Shown here piece by piece: positions 1 to 12,280 of a stretch of DNA of 64,000 nt. How positions within the stretch are numbered: position 1 is the stretch's first letter; each line of letters starts with the position of its first letter. A program made the position numbers and the translations under genes. The notes under the pieces are model-generated. The model saw nothing but the letters and a program-made list of their open reading frames with translations, did not search any database and had not been told where the DNA came from. This DNA comes from Engelhardtia mirabilis (GTDB lineage: Bacteria; Planctomycetota; UBA1135; GCA-002686595): NCBI GenBank assembly GCA_007751255.1, contig CP036296.1, positions 4,278,001 to 4,342,000 of the forward strand, read 5' to 3'.

Positions 1-1
1 C

Positions 2-325
2 GACTCCTCGGCCGGCTTGGTCGAAGCCCTCGTCAGCCCCTTCGAGTCCTCCTCCACCTCCTCCGGCAGCGGCGGCACCGCCGCGGGCGTCAGCTACCAA
101 CAGGACGTCCAGGCGTTCGTGTGCTCCTACCTGAGCGCGCCCTCCGAGCCCGGAGACTTCGCTCGCGGCCTGACCCAGGTGGCCCAGGCCCACGGCGTCA
201 GCGACTGGGAATCCCAGCCGGGCACCTTCGAGGTGATCGAAGCCAGCGTCAGCGATCCGGCCCTGGACTCCGAGTCCCGCGCCCGTCTCGAGCTCGAGCT
301 CGAGGCTCTCGGTCGTCGCGACTGA
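2..325 (+). CDS. C-terminal part of an unidentified protein (5' end outside window)
   Basis: The frame is open from the window edge to a TGA at 323-325, giving 107 residues of the end of a longer protein. The visible part has a Ser/Gly/Thr-rich linker (SSSTSSGSGG) followed by an acidic, helical tail containing QQDVQAFVCSYL and ending in GRRD. I recognise no family. The next gene starts 10 bp downstream on the same strand, so the two are probably co-transcribed. The TTG at 17 is not taken as the start because the frame stays open upstream of it. Confidence 0.6.
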   Translation, partial: DSSAGLVEALVSPFESSSTSSGSGGTAAGVSYQQDVQAFVCSYLSAPSEPGDFARGLTQVAQAHGVSDWESQPGTFEVIEASVSDPALDSESRARLELELEALGRRD

Positions 326-335
326 GTCGGGCGCG

Positions 336-2111
336 ATGCTCGCGGCTGCGATGGCCCTGTGGGCCCCGGGGCTGGTCCTGTGGGCACAGGCCGCGGCCGA
401 CCTCGAGGGCGCCTCATGGCAGCGCGCTCCCGAGGTCGGCTTCATTCACGTCGAAGGCAACGTGGACGCCGCCGCCGGTGGTCACGCGGGACTGCGCGTC
501 GGCCCCCACGTTTACCACTTCATGCAGACAGGCGGCGGCACCCTGCGGCTGTCGCGGGTGGAGTGGCCCGCCTTTCGCCACGTCTACGCCGGGCTCAAGA
601 ACCGCAGCCTGCACCTCTACTACCTGGACCTCGATGCCGAGGACGCAAGGCGCATCGCGGCGAGCGCCGCGGGAGTCTGGATCGAACAGGAGCTCGAGCG
701 TGAGCGCATCTCGCAGCTCGCGCAGGACGCGGCCTGGTGGCAGGCCCTGGCCACGGGGGACTCACCACCCCCGCTCGAGTGCGCTGGCCTGCTCGCCGGC
801 CCGCAGGCTCCGAGTAGCGCCGAGGGCATCGCCCTGCGGGCGACCCTGCGCGCTCGACTCGGGGAAGACTTCGCCGCCAAGCGCTTGGACTGGCTCGAGG
901 CCGTGATCGATCAAGTCTCGGGTGCCGAGCAGTCGCTGCTGAGCTTGCGCGAGCGTTGCACCGAGCGCGAGGTGGTCCTGGCACTCCAGCGCGCGGCGCC
1001 CCTGGCGGACGCGGTCCTGGTCGACGTCTCGCCCGCGCAGCCCCTCACCCCGGCCGAGCGCAGCTCGCTGGAGCTGTTCCGCGATCAACAGTCCGACCGG
1101 GTCGTCGCGCTCTGGAGTTCGTCTCGCCCGGACCGCGGTCGCGCCCTGGCCGTGGCTGCGGCCCGCCATCACGCGGCGTCGCGGTCCCTGGTCGAGGGTC
1201 GCCTGCTGACGCTCGACGGTTTCCCCGACAGCGCGCAGCTCGTGCGACCCGACGCGGACGAGGCGCGGCTCGCCTACGCGCCGCTCGAACGCCGCGCCCG
1301 TGAGGGGCTCGCGGCCATGCGCGCTGGGATCCTCGACGGCGGTCTGCCGACCGAGTTGGACTTCGGTCGTCTGGAGGAAGCGGCCACTCGCTGCCGGGAG
1401 GCCGAGCGTGGAGCCGCGGGCGAACCGGTTCGAGTCTGCGCGGGGCGCCTGTTGCCCTCCCGCGGCCGAGCGACGAGCCTGCCGATTCACGTGGATACCG
1501 AGCGTGCCCTGGCCTCCGCTGCGAGCTGTCAAGACCAGTGGGAGGCGGCCGACGCCGCCTGGCGTGGGCGCCACGGGTACGCCCTGCTGAGTCGCAACTG
1601 CGCCACGGAGCTGGTGGACCTGTTGCAGGCCGCCTTCCCCGACGGGGACCAGGCGCGCCTGGCGTTGGGCGGATCGCTCGATGCCGGGGAGGGCTTCGCC
1701 TTCGTGCCCTGGGTGCTGGCTCGCCAGATCCGCACCGAGATTCGCGTGCGTGAGGTGCAGCTCGTCCCCTCCCAGCGCCGCGCGGCGTTGGACCAGCTCG
1801 CCCGGGCCGGCGCGGGTCGCTGGGAACTGGTGCGCGAGGGCTCTCCCCTGACCTCCAAGCTCTACACGCCGCGCGCGGAGGACGGCTGGTTCCTGTTCTT
1901 CACCGACGACACCGTCTGGAACCGCCCGCTGTGCGGAGTGCTCAACCTGACCTATGGCTTGGCGCGGAGCGTCGTCGGCCTCTTCGCGCTGCCCTTCGAC
2001 GGCGGTGAAGAGGCGAGCGCGAGCCTGCACGGCGCCTTCTACAGCCTGCCCGAGTTGGTCTTCTGGAACGTACGCAAGGGGACGTACGACTCGGTCGAGG
2101 CGATGCGGTAG
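336..2111 (+). CDS. exported protein with a DUF4105 (Lnb N-terminal)-like domain
   Basis: A 591-residue protein with a hydrophobic N-terminus (residues 1-21, ending AQAAA) that looks like a signal peptide, so it probably acts outside the cytoplasm. Residues 45-75 contain GGHAGLRVGPHVYHF and about residues 413-427 contain YALLSRNCATELVDL. The spaced His (about 50) and Asn-Cys (Cys about 422) resemble the DUF4105/Lnb N-terminal periplasmic domain, a circularly permuted papain-like fold in which such residues would form a thiol active site. That is family-level inference; the substrate is unknown. It follows the upstream gene after 10 bp and converges on the FG-GAP lipoprotein gene with only 29 bp between the stop codons. 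Confidence 0.55.
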   Translation: MLAAAMALWAPGLVLWAQAAADLEGASWQRAPEVGFIHVEGNVDAAAGGHAGLRVGPHVYHFMQTGGGTLRLSRVEWPAFRHVYAGLKNRSLHLYYLDLDAEDARRIAASAAGVWIEQELERERISQLAQDAAWWQALATGDSPPPLECAGLLAGPQAPSSAEGIALRATLRARLGEDFAAKRLDWLEAVIDQVSGAEQSLLSLRERCTEREVVLALQRAAPLADAVLVDVSPAQPLTPAERSSLELFRDQQSDRVVALWSSSRPDRGRALAVAAARHHAASRSLVEGRLLTLDGFPDSAQLVRPDADEARLAYAPLERRAREGLAAMRAGILDGGLPTELDFGRLEEAATRCREAERGAAGEPVRVCAGRLLPSRGRATSLPIHVDTERALASAASCQDQWEAADAAWRGRHGYALLSRNCATELVDLLQAAFPDGDQARLALGGSLDAGEGFAFVPWVLARQIRTEIRVREVQLVPSQRRAALDQLARAGAGRWELVREGSPLTSKLYTPRAEDGWFLFFTDDTVWNRPLCGVLNLTYGLARSVVGLFALPFDGGEEASASLHGAFYSLPELVFWNVRKGTYDSVEAMR

Positions 2112-2140
2112 CGATACGGCTTCGCACAGCTTGTCATCGC

Positions 2141-4591
2141 TCAGTAGCCGGACCCGGTCGGGTTGGTCCAGAAGCGCACCACCTGGTAGGGCAGCACGCC
2201 GACCTCCTGCTCGAGGGGTTGGTTCGACGAGTCCGCCGTCAGACCGCGGTGATAGACCGCCATCCCCAGCTCGTAGCGCCAGGCTTCGAAGTCCGCCACC
2301 GTGGCGATGTCCCCGACGAGGCCAACGTAGGAACTCACCTGGCTGACCGTCACGCTGTAGGCCGAGGAGTTCGTCAGGCCGAAGCTGCCGCCGAACTCGA
2401 CGCCCCCCGAGGAGAAGCCCGCCTCCCAGGTCACGTCGAAGGTGCGCTCGTCGGTCGTCGTGCTCTGCTCCTCGAGCTCGATGCCGAGCTTGTTGCTCGA
2501 CAGGCCCTTGCCCACCGTGAGCGGCGCACCGTCGCTGGTGCGCCAGCCCACGTACTGGTCGGTCAGCGCTTGGAGCTCGGTCAAGCTCGGGTAGCTGGTC
2601 GGGTCGCCGATGGTGTGCGACAGCACGTCCGTGCCGATGCGCAGCTCGGGCTCGACCTGCGCGTTGTAGTAGTCCACGGTCCACTTGTAGACCCGCGACT
2701 CGACCGGCACGTCGAAGGTGAAGTACGCGCCGACCTGGTCCGGATCCGGAGCCGCCAGGATCTCGTACTCGTAGGACTGGAACAAAGTGCCCTGGAAGAC
2801 GACGGAATCGGTGCTGAAGTCGGTCGCGTAGCCCTGGATGAAGCTCTCCGTGAAGGACTGGGTCTCGGTCGTCGTCAGCGCCCCCGCGATAGTCTGCCGG
2901 GCCGAGACGCCGAACAGGTCGAACAGGTCGGAGACGGCGAAGCCCGTGTAGACCGATGCCGTCACGCCGGTAGTGACGCCGATCGACTGGGAGCTGCTGG
3001 TGGTCAGCGAGTAGCTGGTCTCGCAACCGTCGTAGTTCTGGCTGATCCCGGCGCGGGTCGGCACCGCGGACAGCACGACCATTGGCATGGGGTCCGAGAG
3101 GGATGTGAACTTGACTCCCGTGAAGCGGATCGCGAAGCCATCGGCATCGAAGTCCCCCGCCACCAGGACCGGCGGGTAGGGCGAGCCGCTGGACTGGGCG
3201 GTGGAGGTCCAGGAGTTCGTGATCGGGCCGCCGGGGTCGCCCCAGTCGATGCGCTGGGAGAGGCGCGACTTGGTCGATGAGCCGGAGCTGCCGGACATGC
3301 GGCAGAAGTAGAGCTCGCTCTGCCCGTCGGCATCGTCGTCGGTCTCGACCAGCGAGGCGGCGTCGTCCTCGGACAGGAACAGGCTGGTCAACTCGACGTC
3401 GGGCTGCCAGCCGCCGCCGTCCCAGCGCCACGAGACCAGCTTGGAGCTACCGAACTCCCCCGACGGAACCAGCAGCGCGACCTCGCAGATTCCGTCCGCG
3501 TCGCGGTCGAAGGCCACCGCGTCCCAGGCACGTTCGGGGTGGAAGGCGAAGAACGACGGAGCCGGGCCGAGCAGGGTCTTGGCCGGCGAGACGTCGAGGC
3601 TGCCGTCGAGCAGGTCGAAGCTACGCACCGATTGCACGCCGTCGGAGAAGATCGCGACGGTCAACTCGACCTGGACGTCGCCATCGATCTGGGAAGCGAG
3701 CAGCCGGCTCGCGGTGCGGTCGGGGTCGAGGTTGGCCTGCACCTCGAACCAGGGCTCCAGCAGGGCGAAGTCCGCTTCGGCGTCGTCGACCAGGGCGAGC
3801 TCGACGCTCGTGCTGGGAAAGTCGGAGCGCTGGGCGAGCAGCGCCAGCTCCGCGCGTCCGTCGCCGTCCAGATCCTCCACCACGGCCTGGACGTCCTGCA
3901 GGTCATTGGCGGGGAACCCCAAGAAGGTCTTGGGCAGCGGCAACGTGGCCAAGAGGCCCAGACCGTCCGAGGGGTCGTCGTAGACCCGCACCCAGACGTC
4001 GCCGGTGCCCGTGCCGATCTCGAAGCGGCGCGCGACGATCACCAACTCGTCGCGGTAGTCACCGTCCACGTCGCCGAGGGTCACGCGCGCCTCGCGGTAG
4101 GGAAAGCCGGCCGAATCGATGGTGAACTCGGAGCTGGACTCGTAGCCGACCCCGACCGAGCGCTCCAGGATCGTGACGCGCAGGGCGCCGCCGTCGATGC
4201 GCACCAGCACCAGCTCCTCGTCGGCGTCGTCGTCCAGGTTGCCCGCGGCGGCGGCGCGGTACTGGCCGGGCGCGACCAGATCCGCGACCTCCCCCAACAC
4301 TCCCGCACCGGCGCCGATGTCGTCGAACAGGGTCGCCCGCGCGGTGGCGGGGTCCTCCGGCACGTTGATCATCAGCAGCTCGTCGCGGGTGGTCAGCACC
4401 GACGCCTGGTTGCCGAGGGGGTTGAACTGCGCCGGGTGGGGATCCTCGTACTGGAAGTCGTCCTTGCCGTAGGTCGCGTCCTGGGGCGCGGGCCCGGCTC
4501 CCCCACCCGCCGGACCACCGCCACCGCCTCCACAGCCGAGCACGAGGAGCGGGAGGGAGAGGGCCGAGAGCAGCTGTCGAGTGGGTCGCAT
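2141..4591 (-). CDS. FG-GAP/VCBS-repeat lipoprotein with a beta-rich C-terminal half
   Basis: An 816-residue lipoprotein: a lipobox LVLGC places the lipidated Cys at residue 20, followed by a Gly-rich linker. Residues about 110-480 carry Asp-rich calcium-binding loops typical of FG-GAP/VCBS propeller blades, for example NLDDDADEELVLV, DVDGDYRDELVIV, DLDGDGRAELALL and DRDADGICEVALL. These folds usually mediate surface adhesion or carbohydrate/protein binding. The last 330 residues differ: they are Ser/Thr-rich with alternating polar/apolar strands (around TTSSSQSIGVTTGVTAS and the SSGGVEFGGSFGLTNSSAYS stretch). This recalls the amphipathic hairpins of beta-barrel pore-forming proteins, but the resemblance is visual only. 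The gene is monocistronic and convergent with its left neighbour. The ATG start is the only one that gives a complete lipoprotein signal. Confidence 0.75.
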   Translation of the reverse strand: MRPTRQLLSALSLPLLVLGCGGGGGGPAGGGAGPAPQDATYGKDDFQYEDPHPAQFNPLGNQASVLTTRDELLMINVPEDPATARATLFDDIGAGAGVLGEVADLVAPGQYRAAAAGNLDDDADEELVLVRIDGGALRVTILERSVGVGYESSSEFTIDSAGFPYREARVTLGDVDGDYRDELVIVARRFEIGTGTGDVWVRVYDDPSDGLGLLATLPLPKTFLGFPANDLQDVQAVVEDLDGDGRAELALLAQRSDFPSTSVELALVDDAEADFALLEPWFEVQANLDPDRTASRLLASQIDGDVQVELTVAIFSDGVQSVRSFDLLDGSLDVSPAKTLLGPAPSFFAFHPERAWDAVAFDRDADGICEVALLVPSGEFGSSKLVSWRWDGGGWQPDVELTSLFLSEDDAASLVETDDDADGQSELYFCRMSGSSGSSTKSRLSQRIDWGDPGGPITNSWTSTAQSSGSPYPPVLVAGDFDADGFAIRFTGVKFTSLSDPMPMVVLSAVPTRAGISQNYDGCETSYSLTTSSSQSIGVTTGVTASVYTGFAVSDLFDLFGVSARQTIAGALTTTETQSFTESFIQGYATDFSTDSVVFQGTLFQSYEYEILAAPDPDQVGAYFTFDVPVESRVYKWTVDYYNAQVEPELRIGTDVLSHTIGDPTSYPSLTELQALTDQYVGWRTSDGAPLTVGKGLSSNKLGIELEEQSTTTDERTFDVTWEAGFSSGGVEFGGSFGLTNSSAYSVTVSQVSSYVGLVGDIATVADFEAWRYELGMAVYHRGLTADSSNQPLEQEVGVLPYQVVRFWTNPTGSGY

Positions 4592-4790
4592 GGGGGTCTC
4601 CGAAGGGGTTCAACCTGAAAGCGACGGGTGTGCCGATCGGCTGTCAGAAAACTCCCCCATCGCCCAGGCGGTCCGGTGCAGGGCGAAATCCACGGGACCT
4701 GACAGGACCGGCCACCGGCCGTCGCTTGACCCTTGGATGCCCCCCGCCCTGCTCCTGTCTCTGCCCCCGATCGCGGGCTATTCTTCGCCC

Positions 4791-5365
4791 ATGGACCCGC
4801 TCCCCGGCCCCGAGGACGCGACCCGGCTCCTGCGGCGCGCCGCGCAGGGCGGTCAGGGGGGGGACGCGCGGCTGATCGAGCTGCTGCAACCGGAGCTGCG
4901 GCGCCTGGCCGAGCAGGCCATGGCCCGCGAGCGATCGGACCACACCCTGCAGCCCACGGCCCTGGTCAACGAGGTCTGGCTGAAGCTGTTCGAGCCCGAC
5001 CAGGTGTCCTTCGCCGATCGGCAGCACTTCCTGGCCCTCTCGGCCCAGGTCATGCGCCAGGTGCTGGTGGACCACGCGCGCGCGCGCCGCCGGTTGAAGC
5101 GCGGCGGTGGCTGGCAGCGGGTGCAGTTGCAGGACGCCCAGGGCGAGCTGCAGATCGACGAGGTCGAGCTCGACCTCTTGGCCCTCGACGCCGCTCTGGA
5201 AGACCTGCGGATCCTCGCGCCGCGCCAGGCCCAGGTCGTCGAGCTGCGCTTCTTCGGCGGCCTGTCCGTCGAGCAAACGGCCCAGGCCCTGTCGACCTCC
5301 GAGAGCAGCATCGCCCGTGAGTGGCGCTTCGCCCGGGCCTGGCTCGCGACGCGATTGGGTGGTGC

Positions 5366-5369
<4 letters not shown>
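4791..5369 (+). CDS. ECF-family RNA polymerase sigma factor
   Basis: A 192-residue sigma-70-like factor of the ECF group common in Planctomycetota (TIGR02999-like). Region 2 is seen in LIELLQPELRRLAEQAMARE and LVNEVWLKLF; region 4 (helix-turn-helix) in PRQAQVVELRFFGGLSVEQT and SESSIAREWRFARAWL. It should direct RNA polymerase to its own promoters. ATG 4791 is chosen because family homology starts right after it. Upstream codons in the same frame (from 4581) run antisense into the lipoprotein's start region. Its stop overlaps the start of the next gene (ATGA at 5366-5369), so sigma factor and kinase are translationally coupled. This arrangement suggests the kinase controls the sigma factor; known pairs of this type are activated by phosphorylation. 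Confidence 0.9.
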
Positions 5370-7996
<2,627 letters not shown>

Positions 7997-8049
7997 AGCG
8001 ATAGGCTGCTACCGTCTTCCCGGCCATCCTCCACCACGTTCAATCAACC

Positions 8050-9420
8050 ATGCGCCCTGAACTCTCCCGCCGCCAGTTCATCCAAACGACCGGGGCCGCC
8101 GGATTCGGGCTCGCCGCGACCCGCCTGGCCCGGGGCGCCAGCCTCTTCGAGCCGGGCCCCGTGCGGGTGCTGTCCATCGGCGTGATCGGCACCATCGGCG
8201 GCGCCGACCGCGAGCAGGTCGCCGCGCACCCCGAGGCCCAGATCGTGGGCCTGTGCGACGTGGACGCGAACTCCCTCGCGCGGGCGTCGGAAGACCACCC
8301 CGACGCGTTCACCTGCACGGACTACCGCGAGGCCTTCGCGCGCCACGGGGACGCCTTCGACGCGGTGATCGTGTCGACGCCGGACCACTCCCACGCGCCC
8401 ATCGCCCTGACGGCCCTGGCCCACGACAAGCACGTCTACGGGCAGAAGCCGCTCGTCCACCAGCTGGAGGAGATCGCGCTGGTCGAGCGCGCCATCGCGG
8501 CCAAGCCCGACCTGGTCACCCAGGTCGGCAACCAACGCATGGCCTATCCGGGTCGCCGCGCGGCCGTGGAGATCCTGCGCTCGGGCGTCCTGGGGCGGGC
8601 GCTCGAGGCCCACGCCTGGACCGGCGCGCCGGGCCCCGATCCGTACTTCAACTTCGAGCACCACTTGAGTGCCCCCGTGCGTCCGCCGGAGCACATCGAC
8701 TTCGACCTGTGGCTGGGCCCTTGCCAGGAGCGGCCCTACCGCGAGGACCTCTTGCCGGTGAAGTGGCGCTCCTGGTGGGACTTCGGCAGCGGCGGGCTCG
8801 GCGACTGGAGCGTGCACGTGCTCGACGTGATCTTCTTCGGCTTCGACGAGCTGACCTCGCCGATGTCCGTGGTGACCCACGCCCAGCACCCAGCCGACAC
8901 CTTCCACACGCATCACTGCCGTTCGACGATCACCTATGCGGTGGATTCGGACGCCTTCGCCGGGAAGCGCTTCGCGATCCACTACAGCGACCGCAACCAG
9001 GCGCCCTCGCGGGCGGCCCTGGGACTTCCGGGGGATCGCTGGCCGGACTCGAACATGACCGTCGTGGTCTGCGAGGGTGGCGTCCTGTCCTTGACCGCCG
9101 GGGGCGGCTTGGAGATCTGGCGCGACGGCGAGCTCACCGATGGGCTGGCGCTGCCCGGCCTGCCCGAGTTTGGCGAGCTCAACCACTGGCACGCCTGGAT
9201 CGACAACATCGTCGGTGTGCCGACCGAGCTGCGCACGCCCTTCCGCGACGGCGCGCGCATCACCGAGGCCGCGCTGCTGGCGGTCAAGGCCTCGCGCTTC
9301 CCGGGGCAGGAGCTCCTGTGGGACAAGGCCGCCCTGGCCTTCACCAACCACGCCGAGGCCACCGACACCGTCGTGCGCCGCGACTACCGCACGGGCTTCG
9401 CGCCGCCCGAGGTGGGTTGA
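8050..9420 (+). CDS. Tat-exported Gfo/Idh/MocA-family oxidoreductase
   Basis: A 456-residue protein beginning with a twin-arginine signal (SRRQFIQTTGAAGFGLAATR), so it is probably folded with its NAD(P) cofactor before export. The Rossmann region reads VIGTIGGADREQVAAHPEAQ and ends GLCDVD. The family EKP motif appears as QKP (HVYGQKPLVHQ), a variant I have seen in exported planctomycetal members. Later conserved blocks include QVGNQRM, DFDLWLGPC and GSGGLGDWSVHVLD. The family usually oxidises or epimerises sugars and inositols; the substrate here is unknown. The start ATG is 53 bp after the kinase stop. There is a 128-bp gap to the next gene, so it may stand alone. Confidence 0.85.
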   Translation: MRPELSRRQFIQTTGAAGFGLAATRLARGASLFEPGPVRVLSIGVIGTIGGADREQVAAHPEAQIVGLCDVDANSLARASEDHPDAFTCTDYREAFARHGDAFDAVIVSTPDHSHAPIALTALAHDKHVYGQKPLVHQLEEIALVERAIAAKPDLVTQVGNQRMAYPGRRAAVEILRSGVLGRALEAHAWTGAPGPDPYFNFEHHLSAPVRPPEHIDFDLWLGPCQERPYREDLLPVKWRSWWDFGSGGLGDWSVHVLDVIFFGFDELTSPMSVVTHAQHPADTFHTHHCRSTITYAVDSDAFAGKRFAIHYSDRNQAPSRAALGLPGDRWPDSNMTVVVCEGGVLSLTAGGGLEIWRDGELTDGLALPGLPEFGELNHWHAWIDNIVGVPTELRTPFRDGARITEAALLAVKASRFPGQELLWDKAALAFTNHAEATDTVVRRDYRTGFAPPEVG

Positions 9421-9548
9421 CCCGTTCGGCGGGCGCCGGTCGGGATCGACGGCGCTCGCGGCGGGCGGCGACCTACCTGACTCCGGGGAGGTCGAGCGGC
9501 GCCCGAGGCACGCCGCTCGTCGAGCAGCGCGGGTGCTAGGCTCCCTCC

Positions 9549-11171
9549 ATGTCACTCCGCCTCCTGGCCTCGCTCGCAATCGCCGCTCCCGCCTCCGCCC
9601 AGGGCCTGCACGGCTACATCGGCTACGAGGCCTCGCCGCCGCCGGACAGGTCCGAGTACGCCGCCGGGATGGGGTTCTACTCGGCGGTTTGGCCGCTGAT
9701 CGACGAGCCCCTCGACGGCTTCCAGATCGGACTGGCCGGCGCGTGGATCCTGCCCGACAACTCGGACAACAGGGATGTCCCGCTCGCACCCGAGGGCACC
9801 CTGGCGCGGCGCTGGGCCGAGCGCGGTCCGACTTGGGACAGCGTGTTCCAGACCGTCGAGGGCGGCCTCGGCTACTGGCGCGGGAACCGCTTCCGCTACG
9901 GGCCGCCCAAGTTCAGCATGAACGCCACGCCCCAGTGCTACGACTACGAGGTCGGCTCCCCGGGCTGGTCGTTCTTCTACGACACCGAGGCCCTTCCGGA
10001 CGATCGGCTCGGGATCGCCCAGCTCTCGAACCGCATCCTGATCCCGCCCGACGCCCTGCCCTTCGAGGGCAATCCGCGCGGGAAGTTCATGGGCTACACC
10101 TACATGGCGCTCCCGTTCACCGATCCCGTGCCCGCGGATGCGGACACAGGGCGCGAGCCCACGGGGGACCAGGCGTGGACCTGTTTCGTCGCCACGCAGA
10201 ACTTCAAGGGACCCATCGCCTACTACATCCCCGAGACCTGGAGCAAGATCGCGCGCCTGTTCGACGAGCCCTTCCTCCACGGCCGCGGGCTCGACGCTCG
10301 GGCCGGAGTCATGGGCGGCGGCGCGATGGAGATCAACACGGTCCCGCGCCTCGAGGCGACGGCTACGGACGGCACACGCTACGCGCGCATTCCGCGTCTG
10401 TCGTTCCCCGTCGACGCCGACGGACGCGCGGTCCTGGTCCAGGACGTGAGCTACTACTCGAAGGCCGCCCTCTACGACGACTTCCTCGCCTGGCGCCGCG
10501 GCGGCGAGCCCTGCTCGGGCAGCTTCCGGGCCGAGGGCACCTTCGTGGCGAAGCTGTCCACCCGCTCGACCCGCTACGACCAGTCCGGCAAGCCCATCGA
10601 GGGCGTGAACGAGGTCTTCGACACCCGGGTCTTCGACGACAACACCTGGGGCTTGGTCTGGAACGAAAGCGAGGTCGCCGAGCCCGGCCAGTTCCCCGAG
10701 TACTTCCGCGTCGAGGAGGAGCGCTGCGTCGCGGTGGCCGCCAAGGATGTCCCGCGCTCGACCGGACTGCGCCGGGAGACCTTCGCGCTCGCGACGCCGG
10801 GCGCGCCCTTCACCTCGCCGGACCAGCCCACGGCAGGCAGCGCCTGGTCGGAGCCGGGCCCGGCCTCGCCCGCACGCAAGGTCAAGCTCGGTGACGGCTC
10901 CCTGGTGACCTACCGCTGGTACCGCTTCGTGGACCAACCCTCGCTCCAGCAGTACCGACGACCGCCCTACTCGTGGAGTGATGCGAAGTGCGACGCCTTG
11001 CAGGCCTTCATCGAGGAGCTCCACCGCCAGTGGCCGACGGACCGCGACTACATGGCGCCGCCGACTTCGGGCGAGCTCGTACGCTTCGATCCGGCGCTGT
11101 TCGTGTCGCCGCCGAAGGGCATGGAGGTGGGCTACGTGCCGATCGTGGCACGCCAGGAGCGCGCCCGTTAG
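9549..11171 (+). CDS. secreted protein of unknown function
   Basis: A 540-residue protein with a clear signal peptide (MSLRLLASLAIAAPASAQ, cleavage about residue 18). The mature part is aromatic- and Gly-rich (for example EGGLGYWRGNRFRYGPPKF, GKFMGYTYMALPFTDP, GPIAYYIPETWSKIARLFDE) with few Cys, suggesting a beta-rich extracellular fold. The DNA-level frame is convincing: codon use is like its neighbours and there is no competing frame. I recognise no catalytic motif. It is convergent with the CobW-type gene (37 bp between stops) and follows the oxidoreductase by 128 bp. Confidence 0.7.
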   Translation: MSLRLLASLAIAAPASAQGLHGYIGYEASPPPDRSEYAAGMGFYSAVWPLIDEPLDGFQIGLAGAWILPDNSDNRDVPLAPEGTLARRWAERGPTWDSVFQTVEGGLGYWRGNRFRYGPPKFSMNATPQCYDYEVGSPGWSFFYDTEALPDDRLGIAQLSNRILIPPDALPFEGNPRGKFMGYTYMALPFTDPVPADADTGREPTGDQAWTCFVATQNFKGPIAYYIPETWSKIARLFDEPFLHGRGLDARAGVMGGGAMEINTVPRLEATATDGTRYARIPRLSFPVDADGRAVLVQDVSYYSKAALYDDFLAWRRGGEPCSGSFRAEGTFVAKLSTRSTRYDQSGKPIEGVNEVFDTRVFDDNTWGLVWNESEVAEPGQFPEYFRVEEERCVAVAAKDVPRSTGLRRETFALATPGAPFTSPDQPTAGSAWSEPGPASPARKVKLGDGSLVTYRWYRFVDQPSLQQYRRPPYSWSDAKCDALQAFIEELHRQWPTDRDYMAPPTSGELVRFDPALFVSPPKGMEVGYVPIVARQERAR

Positions 11172-11208
11172 CGGCGCACCGATCGACGCCCGTAGCCAAC
11201 CCGGCGCG

Positions 11209-12240
11209 TCAAGGGCTGCGGTCGGCGCCGGCGTGGCCCGCGAGGGCCTCGTGCAGGGACCGCAGCAGCGGCTCGATCGAACCCTCGGGCATCCCGCGCT
11301 CGATCACGACCACCTCGGCGCCGGCCAGGTCGGGGGGCGCTAGATCCAGGCGCTGGGGCGGCGACACCGAGGCGCCCGCGGACTGCAGCACGTAGGTCGC
11401 GCCGCTCGCCCGACAACGGGCCAGGGCCTTGATCCGCAGGAGCCTGGGGCCGTCGAGTTGCGTCACGAGGCGCAGCCAGAGCTGGACGGCCTCGATCTCC
11501 ACCGCGTCGTCGACGCGGATCGAGTGGGTCGTGTAGCCGATCGAGCCGTGGTCGGCTCGGCCGTCGCCGGAACTGGCAGCCGGGCCCGCGAGCGGCCCCC
11601 ACAGCCAACCCCTGGCCCCCTCGACCGAACTCGACGCCCGCAAGCCGAACCCGGGCCGGTCCAGCAGCCAGTGCCAGTCCAACCGCCCTCGGTCCGCGGC
11701 GCGCACCTCCCGACCGGGCACCTCCCGCTCGAGCCAAGCCCGCACGCCCTGCGCGCGCTGCGGCGCGAGGTCGACCTTGCTGAGCACGACTCGATCGGCG
11801 AAGTCGAGCTGGCGCCGCACCTCGGGCTGCTCCCGGGCCAACTCCTCGATGCGTTCGCAATCGACCGCGACGATGACCCCGCGCAGCTCCACGCGCGCCG
11901 CGAGCCCCGCGTCCGCGGCGATGGCGTGCAAGAGGGGCGCAGGGTCCGTCAAGCCGGTGGTCTCGAGCACCACCCGGGCCGGCCGCCGCTCGAGCAGCCG
12001 GTCGAGGGCCACCAAGAGGTCGCCACGCAACTCACAGCACACGCACCCCCCCGGCAGAAGCAGGACGTCCTCGTCCACCCGCTCCAAGAGGTGGTGGTCG
12101 AGCCCGAGCTCCCCGACCTCGTTGACGAGCACGGCCACGGGCTCGAGGGCGTCGGCCAGCAGCGCGCGCAGGATGGTGGTCTTGCCGCTGCCGAGGAACC
12201 CCGTCAGGACGTGTAGCGGCGTGGTCTTCTTCGAACTCAT
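11209..12240 (-). CDS. CobW/COG0523-family GTPase (putative metallochaperone)
   Basis: A 343-residue G3E GTPase. The P-loop is TGFLGSGKTT near the N-terminus, the CXCC metal motif is GGCVCC, and LETTGLTDPAP and VVLSKVDLAP match the family's E-T-T-G and NKxD-like (SKVD) motifs. COG0523 proteins bind and deliver zinc or cobalt to client enzymes in the cytoplasm. ATG 12240 gives MSSKKTTPLHVLTGF, the usual family length; the frame extends 28 codons further but into the divergent gene. The divergent neighbour 40 bp away is a metal-dependent amidohydrolase, a plausible but unproven client. The C-terminal CobW_C-like part is less well conserved. Confidence 0.85.
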   Translation of the reverse strand: MSSKKTTPLHVLTGFLGSGKTTILRALLADALEPVAVLVNEVGELGLDHHLLERVDEDVLLLPGGCVCCELRGDLLVALDRLLERRPARVVLETTGLTDPAPLLHAIAADAGLAARVELRGVIVAVDCERIEELAREQPEVRRQLDFADRVVLSKVDLAPQRAQGVRAWLEREVPGREVRAADRGRLDWHWLLDRPGFGLRASSSVEGARGWLWGPLAGPAASSGDGRADHGSIGYTTHSIRVDDAVEIEAVQLWLRLVTQLDGPRLLRIKALARCRASGATYVLQSAGASVSPPQRLDLAPPDLAGAEVVVIERGMPEGSIEPLLRSLHEALAGHAGADRSP

Positions 12241-12280
12241 GGGTGGCCGTCGTAGCCGAGGGCCGCAGTAGCATACGCCG

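Noticed and set aside
762-3431. 889-codon minus-strand open frame spanning two convergent genes
   Set aside because: It covers the antisense of one real gene and a wrong frame of another; no family features.
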